Shown: positions 33,283 to 41,881 of the stretch, in pieces
Layout: each line of letters begins with the position of its first letter
Position numbering within the stretch: the stretch's first letter is position 1
NCBI RefSeq assembly: GCF_900104645.1
Contig: NZ_FNWE01000001.1
Coordinates: 69,765-133,764, forward strand
DNA length: 64,000 nucleotides
Direction of reading: 5' to 3'
Origin: Alterileibacterium massiliense
GTDB taxonomy: Bacteria; Bacillota; Clostridia; Peptostreptococcales; Anaerovoracaceae
Notes under the pieces: model-generated
What the model was told of the DNA's origin: nothing
Database searches by the model: none
What the model saw: only the letters and a program-made list of their open reading frames with translations
Program-made: the position numbers and the translations under genes

Positions 33283-35070
33283 ATGAATAGCAAGAAATAC
33301 GCTGGTGCACTATATTCATTTGAATATGTTGAAACCTTAAAAGATATAATAAATAATAGCTCGCTTAAGTATTCGGATAGACCTGCATATATGTATAAAG
33401 AGTCAGGAGATAAGGACTTTAAGGCGATAACTTATCATGATTTTAAGAAAAATATTGACGAGCTCGGCACCACTCTAATCGATATGGGCTTTAAAGGAAG
33501 CAAGATAGCGATAATAGGCGAGAACTCATATAAGTGGGCTATGTCATATTTCGCAGTCGCAACAGGAGTTGGAACCATTGTTCCGCTAGATAAAAATTTA
33601 GAGATTGGTGAAATAATAAATTTAATGAAGAGAGCCGATGTAGAGCTTGTATTCACTTCTTACAAGATGCACGAAAAGGTAGCGAAGGCTTTTAAAGAGG
33701 TGAATGGACTTAGGAACCTTGTTATTTTAGATGAACCTAGAGATTTTTCATCTGAAGATAGCAGGATAATAGAGCTTAGTGCCCTCCTTGAAAAAGGCTC
33801 TCATCTTATAAATGAGGGAGACAGAAGATTTATAGATGCGCTAGTTAAAGAAGATGACATTTCTACAATTCTTTTTACATCAGGAACAACTGGTCTTGCA
33901 AAGGGCGTAATGCTAAGCCATATGAATTTGTCTCAGAATGTATTCAATATGTCAAAATATTTTAAAATTCCAATGGAGAAAGACTATGTTGGAAGAGTTC
34001 TTTCAGTTCTTCCGATGCACCATGCGTACGAGATGACCTGCTCCATTATGACGACATATTATCAAGGTGGTACAATCGTAATCTGCGAGGGATTAAAGCA
34101 TATTCAAAAGAACTTTTTTGAGGCAAATTGCAGTATCATGCTTGGAGTTCCGCTAATCTTTGAAACAATCTACAAAAAGGTCTGGAAACAGGCTGAAAAG
34201 ACAGGCAAAAAAGACACGCTAAGAAGAGCAATTTCAATCTCAAAAAAATTAAACCTGAGAAATAATAGAATGGCAACACGCAAGATTTTCAAAGCCGTTC
34301 ATAGCATATTTGGACCTAAGCTTTACTCATTTATCGCAGGTGGAGCCACGATAGACCCAAAGGTTATAGTTGAATTTGAAGCTATGGGTATTCCGATGCT
34401 TCAGGGATATGGAATGACAGAATGTGCTCCGATAATCGCGGTAAATCAGGATAGGTATGGTAAGGCTTCATCTGTAGGAAGACCGATGCCTGGGACAGAG
34501 GTTAGAATAATAGATAAAGATGAATTCGGCATAGGAGAAATTATCTGCAAGGGACCATCTGTTATGGCAGGATATTATAAAGATCCGGAAAATACTGCAA
34601 AAACGATTAAAGACGGCTGGCTATACACAGGGGACTATGGATATATAGATGAAGAGGGCTTTTTATATATAACCGGCAGGAAGAAGAATGTAATAGTTAC
34701 AAAGGGTGGTAAAAACATCTTCCCTGAAGAGGTGGAATACTATCTATTACTTGACGAACACATTGTTGAAACAATAGTTTATGGTAAAAAAGATTCCTTC
34801 AAGGGAGATTTAATATGCACTGCGATCGTATATCCTGATTTTAAATTCCTTGAATCTGAGGGAGCAAAGAAGCCAGAAGATATATGTGCTATTTTGAGAG
34901 AGGCAATTGAAAAAGCAAATTCAAAGATGCCTCCATATAAGAGAATAAAGAGAATAGAGGTAAGGGAGAAAGAATTTATAAAGACTACAACTCTAAAGAT
35001 AAAGAGATTTGAAGAGGAAAATTATAATTATGAATATGCTGACAGTGATTTTGTAAAAAAACGCTTTTAA
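33283..35070 (+). CDS. AMP-dependent acyl-CoA synthetase (long-chain type), first paralogue
   Basis: The 595-residue adenylate-forming enzyme activates a carboxylic acid, probably a fatty acid, as acyl-AMP and then acyl-CoA. The P-loop-like TILFTSGTTGLAKGVMLSH, the MLQGYGMTECAPI motif, the TGDYGYIDEEGFLYITGRKKN hinge and the C-terminal KTTTLKIKRF lysine region are all present. The N-terminus has ITYHDFKKNIDELG and IGENSYKWAMSYFA typical of FadD-like proteins. GGAG precedes the ATG. A second enzyme of the same family follows, separated by a repeat-containing 120-bp spacer. Acyl chain specificity is not readable. Confidence 0.93.
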   Translation: MNSKKYAGALYSFEYVETLKDIINNSSLKYSDRPAYMYKESGDKDFKAITYHDFKKNIDELGTTLIDMGFKGSKIAIIGENSYKWAMSYFAVATGVGTIVPLDKNLEIGEIINLMKRADVELVFTSYKMHEKVAKAFKEVNGLRNLVILDEPRDFSSEDSRIIELSALLEKGSHLINEGDRRFIDALVKEDDISTILFTSGTTGLAKGVMLSHMNLSQNVFNMSKYFKIPMEKDYVGRVLSVLPMHHAYEMTCSIMTTYYQGGTIVICEGLKHIQKNFFEANCSIMLGVPLIFETIYKKVWKQAEKTGKKDTLRRAISISKKLNLRNNRMATRKIFKAVHSIFGPKLYSFIAGGATIDPKVIVEFEAMGIPMLQGYGMTECAPIIAVNQDRYGKASSVGRPMPGTEVRIIDKDEFGIGEIICKGPSVMAGYYKDPENTAKTIKDGWLYTGDYGYIDEEGFLYITGRKKNVIVTKGGKNIFPEEVEYYLLLDEHIVETIVYGKKDSFKGDLICTAIVYPDFKFLESEGAKKPEDICAILREAIEKANSKMPPYKRIKRIEVREKEFIKTTTLKIKRFEEENYNYEYADSDFVKKRF

Positions 35071-35109
35071 AGATTTTTAGTAATTGGGGGAAATAAATAA
35101 TTGGGAAAC

Positions 35110-35160
35110 ATTAGCAATTAGAAAATATTAGCAATTAGAAAATATTAATCATTAGAAAAC
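35110..35160 (+). repeat. 17-bp tandem repeat x3
   Basis: Units ATTAGCAATTAGAAAAT at 35110 and 35127 are identical; a third at 35144 (ATTAATCATTAGAAAAC) is diverged. The array lies between the two acyl-CoA synthetase genes. Confidence 0.85.
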
Positions 35161-35213
35161 ATTGCTAAATTGAAAAAAATAAGAAAGATATGATTTGTAT
35201 GCAAGGAGTTTAT

Positions 35214-37034
35214 ATGGAAAATAAGAAAGAATATCTCGAAAGAAAAGCATTGGAATTTAAGGAAATGGATGAGATGATGGGAAAAGTCAGAAATGATAAT
35301 AACCATCGCATTAGATATAAGTGGAGAAGAACGGTTACCGATATAAAGGATGTGCTTGTTAGCAGCGTGGAGCTTTATGGAGAAAGACCTTTTCTCCTTT
35401 ATAAACCAAGCGGGGTAGAACCTTTTACGCCTATTACATATTCCGAGCTTTTGAGAGATGTAAACTCTCTTGGGACAGCCATGATAAGCTACGGCTTAAA
35501 GGGTAAGCATATAGGAGTAATTGGTCAAAATGCTTATGAATGGTATGAATCATATCTTGCAATTACAGCCGGCACAGGCGTTGCAATTCCTCTTGACAAG
35601 GAACTTAGCGAGGGCGAGCTAAAACAGCTTGCAATTATGGGCGATATTGATGCAATAATTACAATGCCTAAATACTATGACAAGATTAAAAATATCAAGG
35701 ACAGCGGGGATACACAAATTGAATATATAATAGATGTTGGTCATGAAGAACATGAGATTGGCGAGGGAACGCTTTCTTGGCATAAGCTCATGGAAGAAGG
35801 AAGTAATCTTATACTTGAGGGAGATAGCTCCTTTATTGATGCAGAGATTATAAATACAGATGTTGCTGAAATTTTATTTACCTCTGGCACAACTGCAGTT
35901 GCTAAGGGCGTAATGCTAACACATAAAAATCTTGTCAGTAATATCATGCTCGCACAGACGGTGCTACGGGTAGATGTAGGAGACTTATTCTTTTCAATTC
36001 TTCCTCTTCATCACTCGTATGAAAATACCTGCACCTATCTAGAAGCTCTCTACTGCGGAGCTAGTATCGCGATATGCAGAGGACTGAAATATATAGTCAA
36101 GGATATGCAGGAAGCGAAGCCAACCATGCTCCTCTCAGTACCACTTGTATATGAGAAATTCTACAATCAGATAATGAAAACCGCTAGAAATGAAGGAAAA
36201 GAAAAAATTCTTCTCAAGATGATGAAGGTAAATAATCTTACAAAGAAGATAGGAGTAGACCTTTCAAAGAAATTTGCAAAGCAAATAACAGATACCTTTG
36301 GTGGCAGAATTAGAACTTTTATCGGAGGTGGAGCTGCAATCTCTGAAGATGTGTTCAATTTTTTCGCAGGGCTTGGAATAATATCGGTGCAGGGATATGG
36401 ATTGACTGAGACATCACCGATGGTAGCATTAAATCCCGATGTAAAAAAAGATATAAAGTTAAAAGCTGCAGGATTTGTAATACCGGGAATTGAGTGCAAG
36501 ATAATAAATAAAGATGAAGATGGAATAGGAGAAATCTGCTTCCGTGGCCCTAATGTGATGAAAGGATATTATAAGGATCCTGAGAATACAGCAAAGACCA
36601 TAATAGATGGATGGCTTCACACAGGTGACCTAGGGTACCTCGATGAAGATAATTATGTCTATATCACAGGTAGGAGCAAGAATGTGATAATAACAGCAAA
36701 TGGTAAAAATATCTTCCCTGAAGAGCTTGAGGGCTATCTAAAATCCAGTAATTATATTGAAGAAGCAATGGTATGGGCGGAGGCAAAGGATGGAGTTAAT
36801 AGTGGAGAGATAGTAGCGACTATAAAGCCGTCAGAAGAAGATGTTATTGAAAGGCTTGGGGCTGATTATTCTGAAGAGAAGCTTTCTGATTTGATTCAGG
36901 GCATTGTAGATGATGTTAATAAGGATAAGCCACTTTTTAAGAAAATTCATCGCTTTATCATAAGAAAAAGAGATTTTGAAGTCAGCTCGTCTATGAAGGT
37001 AAAGAGATTTATTGATGACAATAGAGAGGCATAA
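35214..37034 (+). CDS. AMP-dependent acyl-CoA synthetase (long-chain type), second paralogue
   Basis: The protein is about 606 residues and parallel in architecture to its neighbour: ITYSELLRDVNSLG, IGQNAYEWYESYLA, EILFTSGTTAVAKGVMLTH, SVQGYGLTETSPMVA, HTGDLGYLDEDNYVYITGRSKN and a closing SSSMKVKRF. ATG 35214 is chosen because AAGGAG lies 7-8 nt upstream. An N-terminal extension of about 35 charged residues precedes the conserved region and distinguishes it from the first copy. The next gene starts 1 bp after its stop. The two are probably old paralogues with differing substrates. Confidence 0.92.
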   Translation: MENKKEYLERKALEFKEMDEMMGKVRNDNNHRIRYKWRRTVTDIKDVLVSSVELYGERPFLLYKPSGVEPFTPITYSELLRDVNSLGTAMISYGLKGKHIGVIGQNAYEWYESYLAITAGTGVAIPLDKELSEGELKQLAIMGDIDAIITMPKYYDKIKNIKDSGDTQIEYIIDVGHEEHEIGEGTLSWHKLMEEGSNLILEGDSSFIDAEIINTDVAEILFTSGTTAVAKGVMLTHKNLVSNIMLAQTVLRVDVGDLFFSILPLHHSYENTCTYLEALYCGASIAICRGLKYIVKDMQEAKPTMLLSVPLVYEKFYNQIMKTARNEGKEKILLKMMKVNNLTKKIGVDLSKKFAKQITDTFGGRIRTFIGGGAAISEDVFNFFAGLGIISVQGYGLTETSPMVALNPDVKKDIKLKAAGFVIPGIECKIINKDEDGIGEICFRGPNVMKGYYKDPENTAKTIIDGWLHTGDLGYLDEDNYVYITGRSKNVIITANGKNIFPEELEGYLKSSNYIEEAMVWAEAKDGVNSGEIVATIKPSEEDVIERLGADYSEEKLSDLIQGIVDDVNKDKPLFKKIHRFIIRKRDFEVSSSMKVKRFIDDNREA

Positions 37035-37035
37035 G

Positions 37036-38133
37036 ATGCTTGATAAATATCCGAGGCTTTTAATTGATAGGAGAGCCATAAGAAATAATACAAAAAAAGT
37101 TGTATCTTGGTGTGATGAGCAGGGGATATTTGTAAGCGGAGTAATAAAGGGAGCAAGCGGAATAGAAGAAGTTGCGAAAGAAATGGAAGCGGGGGGAGTG
37201 AAAATTATCGCCTCATCAAGGCTTGAGCAACTCGAAAGATGCAAGGCTTCTGGTATTAGGCTACCGCTTATGATGCTAAGGGTACCTATGCTAAGTGAAG
37301 TGCCAAGGCTTATTGAAACCTGTGAGTATAGTTTAAATAGCGAGCTCGTAGTTATAAAAAAAATTAATGATGAGGTCTTAAAAAGAGGACATAGAAGGCA
37401 TAAGGTCGTTTTGATGGCAGATTTAGGTGACCTTAGAGAGGGCTTCATTGATGCTGAAGAACTTATATCCATTGCTATTAAGATAGAAAATGATTTAAAT
37501 GGAATTGAGCTTGCCGGAGTAGGGACAAACCTAGGCTGCTACGGCTCTATAATTCCTACAAAAGACAAGATGAAAGACCTGAGAATATTAAGCGAGAAGG
37601 TTGAAAAAGCCATAGGAAGAAAGCTTGAAATCGTCTCCGGCGGTGCAACCTCAAGTCTTATGGGTGTCTTTGATAAATATATGGACGGGATTAATATGCT
37701 GAGAATTGGGGCAGCAATTATAGCAGGCCCATATGATGAGATTAGAACCGTATATGGCAGAGAAGAAATTGATGAGCTTGAATGTCCATTTAACCTTGAA
37801 GCGGAAATCATAGAAATAAAGAAAAAGCCGTCTTATCCTATAGGCAAGCTTGGGGTAGATGCTTTTGGAAACAAGGGAAAGTATGTGGATAGAGGGGTTC
37901 GCAATAGAGCCTTGCTTGCCATAGGTAGAGCAGATTATGGAGACATATCCTCTCTTATTCCAGAAGATGATAAGGTAGAACTTATTGGTGCTTCAGGAGA
38001 TCACACTATTATAGATATTGAAGATTGTGATTCGTCATACGAAATAGGTGATATTTTGAGATTTAAGATTAAATACTCTGCGATATTGAACCTTAGCTCC
38101 AGCGAGAATGTAGATATTTTTTTCATCAATTGA
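37036..38133 (+). CDS. Alanine/ornithine racemase-family PLP enzyme
   Basis: The fold-type III PLP enzyme of 365 residues resembles the alanine racemase N-terminal barrel and the ornithine racemase (Orr) group: PRLLIDRRAIRNNTKKVVSWC, the presumed PLP lysine in VSGVIKGASG, VVLMADLGDLREGF, and VSGGATSSLMGVFDKYMDGINMLRIG. It has a C-terminal beta domain. Members interconvert D- and L-ornithine or alanine; the substrate here is unknown. ATG 37036 is chosen because AGAGAGG lies upstream and its homology starts there. It follows the acyl-CoA synthetase by 1 bp, so it is likely in the same operon. Confidence 0.88.
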   Translation: MLDKYPRLLIDRRAIRNNTKKVVSWCDEQGIFVSGVIKGASGIEEVAKEMEAGGVKIIASSRLEQLERCKASGIRLPLMMLRVPMLSEVPRLIETCEYSLNSELVVIKKINDEVLKRGHRRHKVVLMADLGDLREGFIDAEELISIAIKIENDLNGIELAGVGTNLGCYGSIIPTKDKMKDLRILSEKVEKAIGRKLEIVSGGATSSLMGVFDKYMDGINMLRIGAAIIAGPYDEIRTVYGREEIDELECPFNLEAEIIEIKKKPSYPIGKLGVDAFGNKGKYVDRGVRNRALLAIGRADYGDISSLIPEDDKVELIGASGDHTIIDIEDCDSSYEIGDILRFKIKYSAILNLSSSENVDIFFIN

Positions 38134-38316
38134 AAATTATTAATAAATAAGATAAAGAACGATACAATAATGACAAAAAAGCATATAAAAAAATTATAAG
38201 GCAGTAATAAATTGCATTAGTAAATCAATAAAAATTTCTATAAGTAAATATATGAATATAGAAATATATAGATAAATAAAATATTAAATGATAAGGATTG
38301 AAAGGGGAATGGACAT

Positions 38317-38790
38317 ATGGCAGAACAGATGACGCAAGCAGGATATGATGAACTTCAAAAAGAACTTAACGAGCTTATTACCGTAAGAAGAAAAGAGGTA
38401 GCGGAGAGGTTGAAAGAGGCTATCTCATATGGAGATATTTCTGAAAACTCAGAGTATGATGCTGCAAAGGAAGAACAGGCAAACCTCGAGGAGAGAATAG
38501 GTGAAATACAGATTCAGCTAAGAGATGCTGTAGTAATAAAAGATGAGGATATTTCAAGCGATACAGTTGGCGTTGGAACAACTGTAAAATTAAAGGATAT
38601 GGTGGAAAATAAAGAGGTAACATATGAAATCGTCGGAGATACCGAGTCAGATCCATTTGAAGGTAAGCTATCGAGCGAGTGCATAGTTGGAAGAAACCTG
38701 CTTGGAAGAAAAAAGGGAGATAAGGTGCATTTTACTGTCCCTTCAGGAGAGGCAAAATACCAAATTCTCGACATCAAAAAATCAAAATAA
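38317..38790 (+). CDS. greA: Transcription elongation factor GreA
   Basis: GreA rescues backtracked RNA polymerase by stimulating transcript cleavage. The 157-residue protein has the N-terminal coiled coil with tip acids (AISYGDISENSEYDAAKEEQ) and the FKBP-like C-terminal domain (VGRNLLGRKKGDKVHFTVPSGEAKYQILDI). AGGGG precedes the ATG. The greA-lysS pairing is common in Firmicutes; 168 bp separate them here and include an 11-bp repeat array. Confidence 0.97.
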   Translation: MAEQMTQAGYDELQKELNELITVRRKEVAERLKEAISYGDISENSEYDAAKEEQANLEERIGEIQIQLRDAVVIKDEDISSDTVGVGTTVKLKDMVENKEVTYEIVGDTESDPFEGKLSSECIVGRNLLGRKKGDKVHFTVPSGEAKYQILDIKKSK

Positions 38791-38833
38791 AATCAAAATA
38801 AAATTAAAATGAAGTAAAAATAAAGTCAAAATA
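38779..38833 (+). repeat. 11-bp tandem repeat x5 with phased A-tracts
   Basis: Five consecutive 11-bp units (AAATCAAAATA, the same again, AAATTAAAATG, AAGTAAAAATA, AAGTCAAAATA) begin at 38779 and include the greA stop codon. Each unit carries an A run, so A-tracts recur about once per helical turn. Confidence 0.85.
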
Positions 38834-38958
38834 AAAAATGGCATTAACATTAAATTGAAATAATATAATTAAATAGAATCATAATTAAATAAAAAGATAA
38901 AAGATATAAAATTAAAAAAACAAATTTTAAATTAGATAGTTAGGAGAAGTCTGTAGAT

Positions 38959-40890
38959 ATGACTAATAAAGAAACAAATATTTCTAAAGATGCTGAAATT
39001 CAAGATTTGAGCGAACAACGCCTTATAAGGAGAAAAAAGCTCGAAGATTTAAGAAATGCCGGAAGAGATCCATATATCCATGAGACCTATGATATAGATG
39101 CTTATAGCAAGGAAATAAAAGATAGGTTTGAAGAATTTGATGGAAAAGAATTAAGCCTCTCTGGCAGACTTATGACAAAGAGAGTTATGGGAAAGGCTTC
39201 TTTTTGCGATATTCAAGATAGAGATGGCAGGTTACAAATTTATGTTAGGCGTGATGACATCGGCCAAGAAGATTATAAGTGGTTTAAGACATACGACATC
39301 GGCGATATTATTGGAGTTAGGGGAAAAGTATTTAAGACAAAGACTGGAGAAATTTCAATCCACGCTGAAAAGATTGATCTCTTATGCAAATCGCTTCAAG
39401 TTCTTCCTGACAAGTGGAGCGGACTTCAAGATACAGATCTTAGATATAGACAGAGATATGTAGATTTAATTGTGAATGAAGAGGTTAGAGATACATTTAT
39501 CGCTCGTGCTAAGATAATTAAGATGATAAGAAAGGTTCTTGAGGAAGATTATAATTTTCTTGAAGTCGAAACACCGGTTCTTCAGACTATTGCGGGCGGA
39601 GCCAATGCAAGACCATTTAATACACACCATAATACTCTTGACTTTGATCTAAAACTTAGAATTTCACTTGAGCTTGAGTTAAAAAGGCTGATAGTAGGTG
39701 GACTTGATAGAGTATATGAGATGGGCAAGGTATTCCGAAACGAGGGAATGGATAGAAATCACAGTCCGGAATTTACATCTATGGAAGCATATATGGCGTA
39801 TGGCAACCTCGAGAGCATGATGGAATTAATGGAGCAGGTTGTCTACAAATGTGCCATGGAAGTAAATGGAACTCCTATTATTAAATATGGTGACAAGTCT
39901 TTTGATGTTACACCTCCATGGAATAAGATCGATATGACGGAATCGGTTATAAAGGTGACGGGAATTCCTTTTGATGAGATAGATAAGGACGAAGATGCAA
40001 TAAAGGCTGCTAAAGAATATGGAATGAGCTTTGAAGATTTGAATGAGGCTGAAATGACAAGAGGCAAGATTATAGCTGAGATGTTTGAGGAATACTGCGA
40101 AGATATTCCTGGATTTTTAGATGGGCCTTGCTTCGTGTGCGGTCACCCTGTTGAGGTATCGCCTCTCGCCAAAAAAGATCCGAAAGACAGAAGAATTACG
40201 AGGAGATTTGAAGCATATATCAATGGCTGGGAACTATCAAATGCCTTTTCTGAATTAAATGACCCTATCGACCAATATGAGAGGTTTGAAGCTCAGCAGA
40301 GAGAACTAAATCTTGGAATAGATGATGAAGCCCATCCTATGGATAAGGACTTTGTCAATGCACTTGAGGTTGGAATGCCTCCTACAGGTGGAATTGGTAT
40401 TGGAGTTGACAGGCTAGTTATGCTACTTACAGACCAGCAGACAATCAGAGATGTTCAGCTTTTCCCAACAATGAAGCCGGAGAATTCTGAGAAAAAAGAA
40501 GAAGCTAGGAAAATTGACTTATCAAAGATAAAGGTTGAACCATTATTTGAGGAATTTGTTGATTTTGACACATTTAGCAAATCAGATATGAGAGTTGTCA
40601 AGGTAAAAAATTGCGTAGAAGTGCCTAAGAGCAAGAAATTGCTAAAGTTTACACTTGATGATGGTTCTAAAGAGGATAGGATTATACTTTCTGGAATAAA
40701 AGATTATTATTCAGCAGAGGAATTGGTAGGAAAGAAGCTTTTAGCAATAACAAATCTTCCGCCTAGAAAGATGATGGGTGAAGAATCACAGGGAATGTTG
40801 CTTTCAGCAGTTTGTGAAGAAGGCGGAGGAGAGTTGCTTAACCTGATAATCTTAGATGAAAATATTCCAGCAGGAGCAAAGATTTATTAA
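38959..40890 (+). CDS. lysS: Lysyl-tRNA synthetase (class II) with C-terminal Trbp111-type tRNA-binding domain
   Basis: The enzyme charges tRNA-Lys. The OB-fold anticodon domain (LSLSGRLMTKRVMGKASFCDIQDRDGRLQIY) is followed by class II motifs: motif 2 EMGKVFRNEGMDRNHSPEFTSMEAY and motif 3 GGIGIGVDRLVML at about residues 475-490. Core LysRS ends near residue 500, but this protein continues to 643. Residues about 525-643 (DFDTFSKSDMRVVKVKNCVEVPKSKKLLKF ... ITNLPPRKMMGEESQGMLLSA) are a Trbp111/EMAPII-like domain, the type normally attached to MetRS. AGGAGA precedes the ATG. This window's MetG lacks such a domain. Confidence 0.96.
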   Translation: MTNKETNISKDAEIQDLSEQRLIRRKKLEDLRNAGRDPYIHETYDIDAYSKEIKDRFEEFDGKELSLSGRLMTKRVMGKASFCDIQDRDGRLQIYVRRDDIGQEDYKWFKTYDIGDIIGVRGKVFKTKTGEISIHAEKIDLLCKSLQVLPDKWSGLQDTDLRYRQRYVDLIVNEEVRDTFIARAKIIKMIRKVLEEDYNFLEVETPVLQTIAGGANARPFNTHHNTLDFDLKLRISLELELKRLIVGGLDRVYEMGKVFRNEGMDRNHSPEFTSMEAYMAYGNLESMMELMEQVVYKCAMEVNGTPIIKYGDKSFDVTPPWNKIDMTESVIKVTGIPFDEIDKDEDAIKAAKEYGMSFEDLNEAEMTRGKIIAEMFEEYCEDIPGFLDGPCFVCGHPVEVSPLAKKDPKDRRITRRFEAYINGWELSNAFSELNDPIDQYERFEAQQRELNLGIDDEAHPMDKDFVNALEVGMPPTGGIGIGVDRLVMLLTDQQTIRDVQLFPTMKPENSEKKEEARKIDLSKIKVEPLFEEFVDFDTFSKSDMRVVKVKNCVEVPKSKKLLKFTLDDGSKEDRIILSGIKDYYSAEELVGKKLLAITNLPPRKMMGEESQGMLLSAVCEEGGGELLNLIILDENIPAGAKIY

Positions 40891-41038
40891 GATGATGTAA
40901 AAATTTATCGTTTTACAGAATAGACGGATCGTATTTCGTTTGATAAAAAAATTTGAAAACAGCGATTTACATCAAACTTACATCAATTGATGCAGAAATC
41001 GGTGCAAGCAAGAAAAAATCGCATAATTAGTACAAAGA

Positions 41039-41070
41039 GTGGGCTATTTCAATCGGGATTGCCCATTTTT
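41039..41070 (+). terminator. Terminator after lysS
   Basis: GTGGGC and GCCCAT pair across an A/T-rich loop that contains a smaller CAATC/GATTG pairing, followed by five T. It is about 150 bp after the lysS stop. Confidence 0.6.
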
Positions 41071-41113
41071 AAAACAAACATAAATACAAATCGAAAGTTA
41101 AGGAGGGAACAAT

Positions 41114-41326
41114 ATGGTAAGCAAAAGATGGAAAACTTTTCAAATCATTCAATTTATATTTTTCTTACTTGTTAGTATTTTCTTTTTTATAAGAACAGTA
41201 GACGGACATGGTGCTGTACAGACACTAGAAGTAAAGCTGATTAGTTTTGCTGTATGGGGGATTTTTTATCTGGGTGTATTAGCGATAGAGTGGTTGGTTT
41301 ACTTTATTGTAAGGCGTTCTAAATAA
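41114..41326 (+). CDS. Small two-span membrane protein
   Basis: The 70-residue protein has two hydrophobic segments (about residues 10-27, IIQFIFFLLVSIFFFI, and 42-64, LISFAVWGIFYLGVLAIEWLVYFIV) with a basic start (VSKRWK) and end (RRSK), predicting both termini in the cytoplasm. A strong AGGAGG lies before ATG 41114, and terminators sit on both sides, so it is a short independent transcript. I do not recognise the family. Confidence 0.72.
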   Translation: MVSKRWKTFQIIQFIFFLLVSIFFFIRTVDGHGAVQTLEVKLISFAVWGIFYLGVLAIEWLVYFIVRRSK

Positions 41327-41348
41327 TTAACTTCCAGTTTGCCAACTT

Positions 41349-41389
41349 GCCCTTTGAGAGAGGAGAAATCTTTTCTCAAAGGGCTTTTT
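41349..41389 (+). terminator. Terminator of the small membrane protein gene
   Basis: GCCCTTTGAGA and TCTCAAAGGGC form an 11-bp perfect stem followed by five T. Confidence 0.9.
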
Positions 41390-41684
41390 CTATTTATACG
41401 GATATTCACAAACTACAAGATAAAGATAATACTTCATATACTCTAAAAAGTATTTACGAAATAACAGAGTATGTGAAAGCATTTCTCAATAAAAAGCATA
41501 GCTCATATTCATAAACTTTTTGAGAGGTTCAGTTTTGATGAAATTTTGGAATAAGGAGAGTTATGGAAATTTTTGAGCTGAAAATAAATTCAAAGAATTA
41601 ACACCTTAATATCTAAGAAGTTTCATTTCTTCACGATATATATTAGAAGGTAAAAATATAAAATATATAAAATAATAAAAAATA

Positions 41685-41738
41685 TAGTGTTCAATTTAGT
41701 AGTAAAGTTCAATTTTGCACTAAGGTGTAATTTTGCAG
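41685..41738 (+). repeat. 18-bp imperfect direct repeats x3 upstream of topA
   Basis: Units at 41685 (TAGTGTTCAATTTAGTAG), 41703 (TAAAGTTCAATTTTGCAC) and 41721 (TAAGGTGTAATTTTGCAG) are directly adjacent and share the GTTCAATTTTGCA core. Confidence 0.75.
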
Positions 41739-41881
41739 TAAATTTGTAATAAAGAAGAAATTACATAGCAAATGCCGGAAAAATAAGATTAAACAAATGC
41801 GATAACTTGCAAAATCTATAATTCTGTTTTATTATACGAAAATATGTTATATCGAAATTAAAAATAGTGGAGGAGTCTTTG

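Larger units (their letters stand above)
41327..41881. other. 555-bp gene-poor region before topA
   Basis: No gene-sized reading frame is visible. The region holds the terminator at 41349, two adjacent inverted repeats (41433-41477 and 41485-41524), two overlapping mini-frames of 12 codons each with Shine-Dalgarno-like sites (41538 and 41563), and an 18-bp direct-repeat array at 41685-41738. The remainder is AT-rich. Confidence 0.7.

Noticed and set aside
38791-38958. T-box leader upstream of lysS (also considered before asnA and metG)
   Set aside because: No AGGGTGGNACCGCG-type T-box sequence or matching specifier hairpin is visible in any of these spacers.
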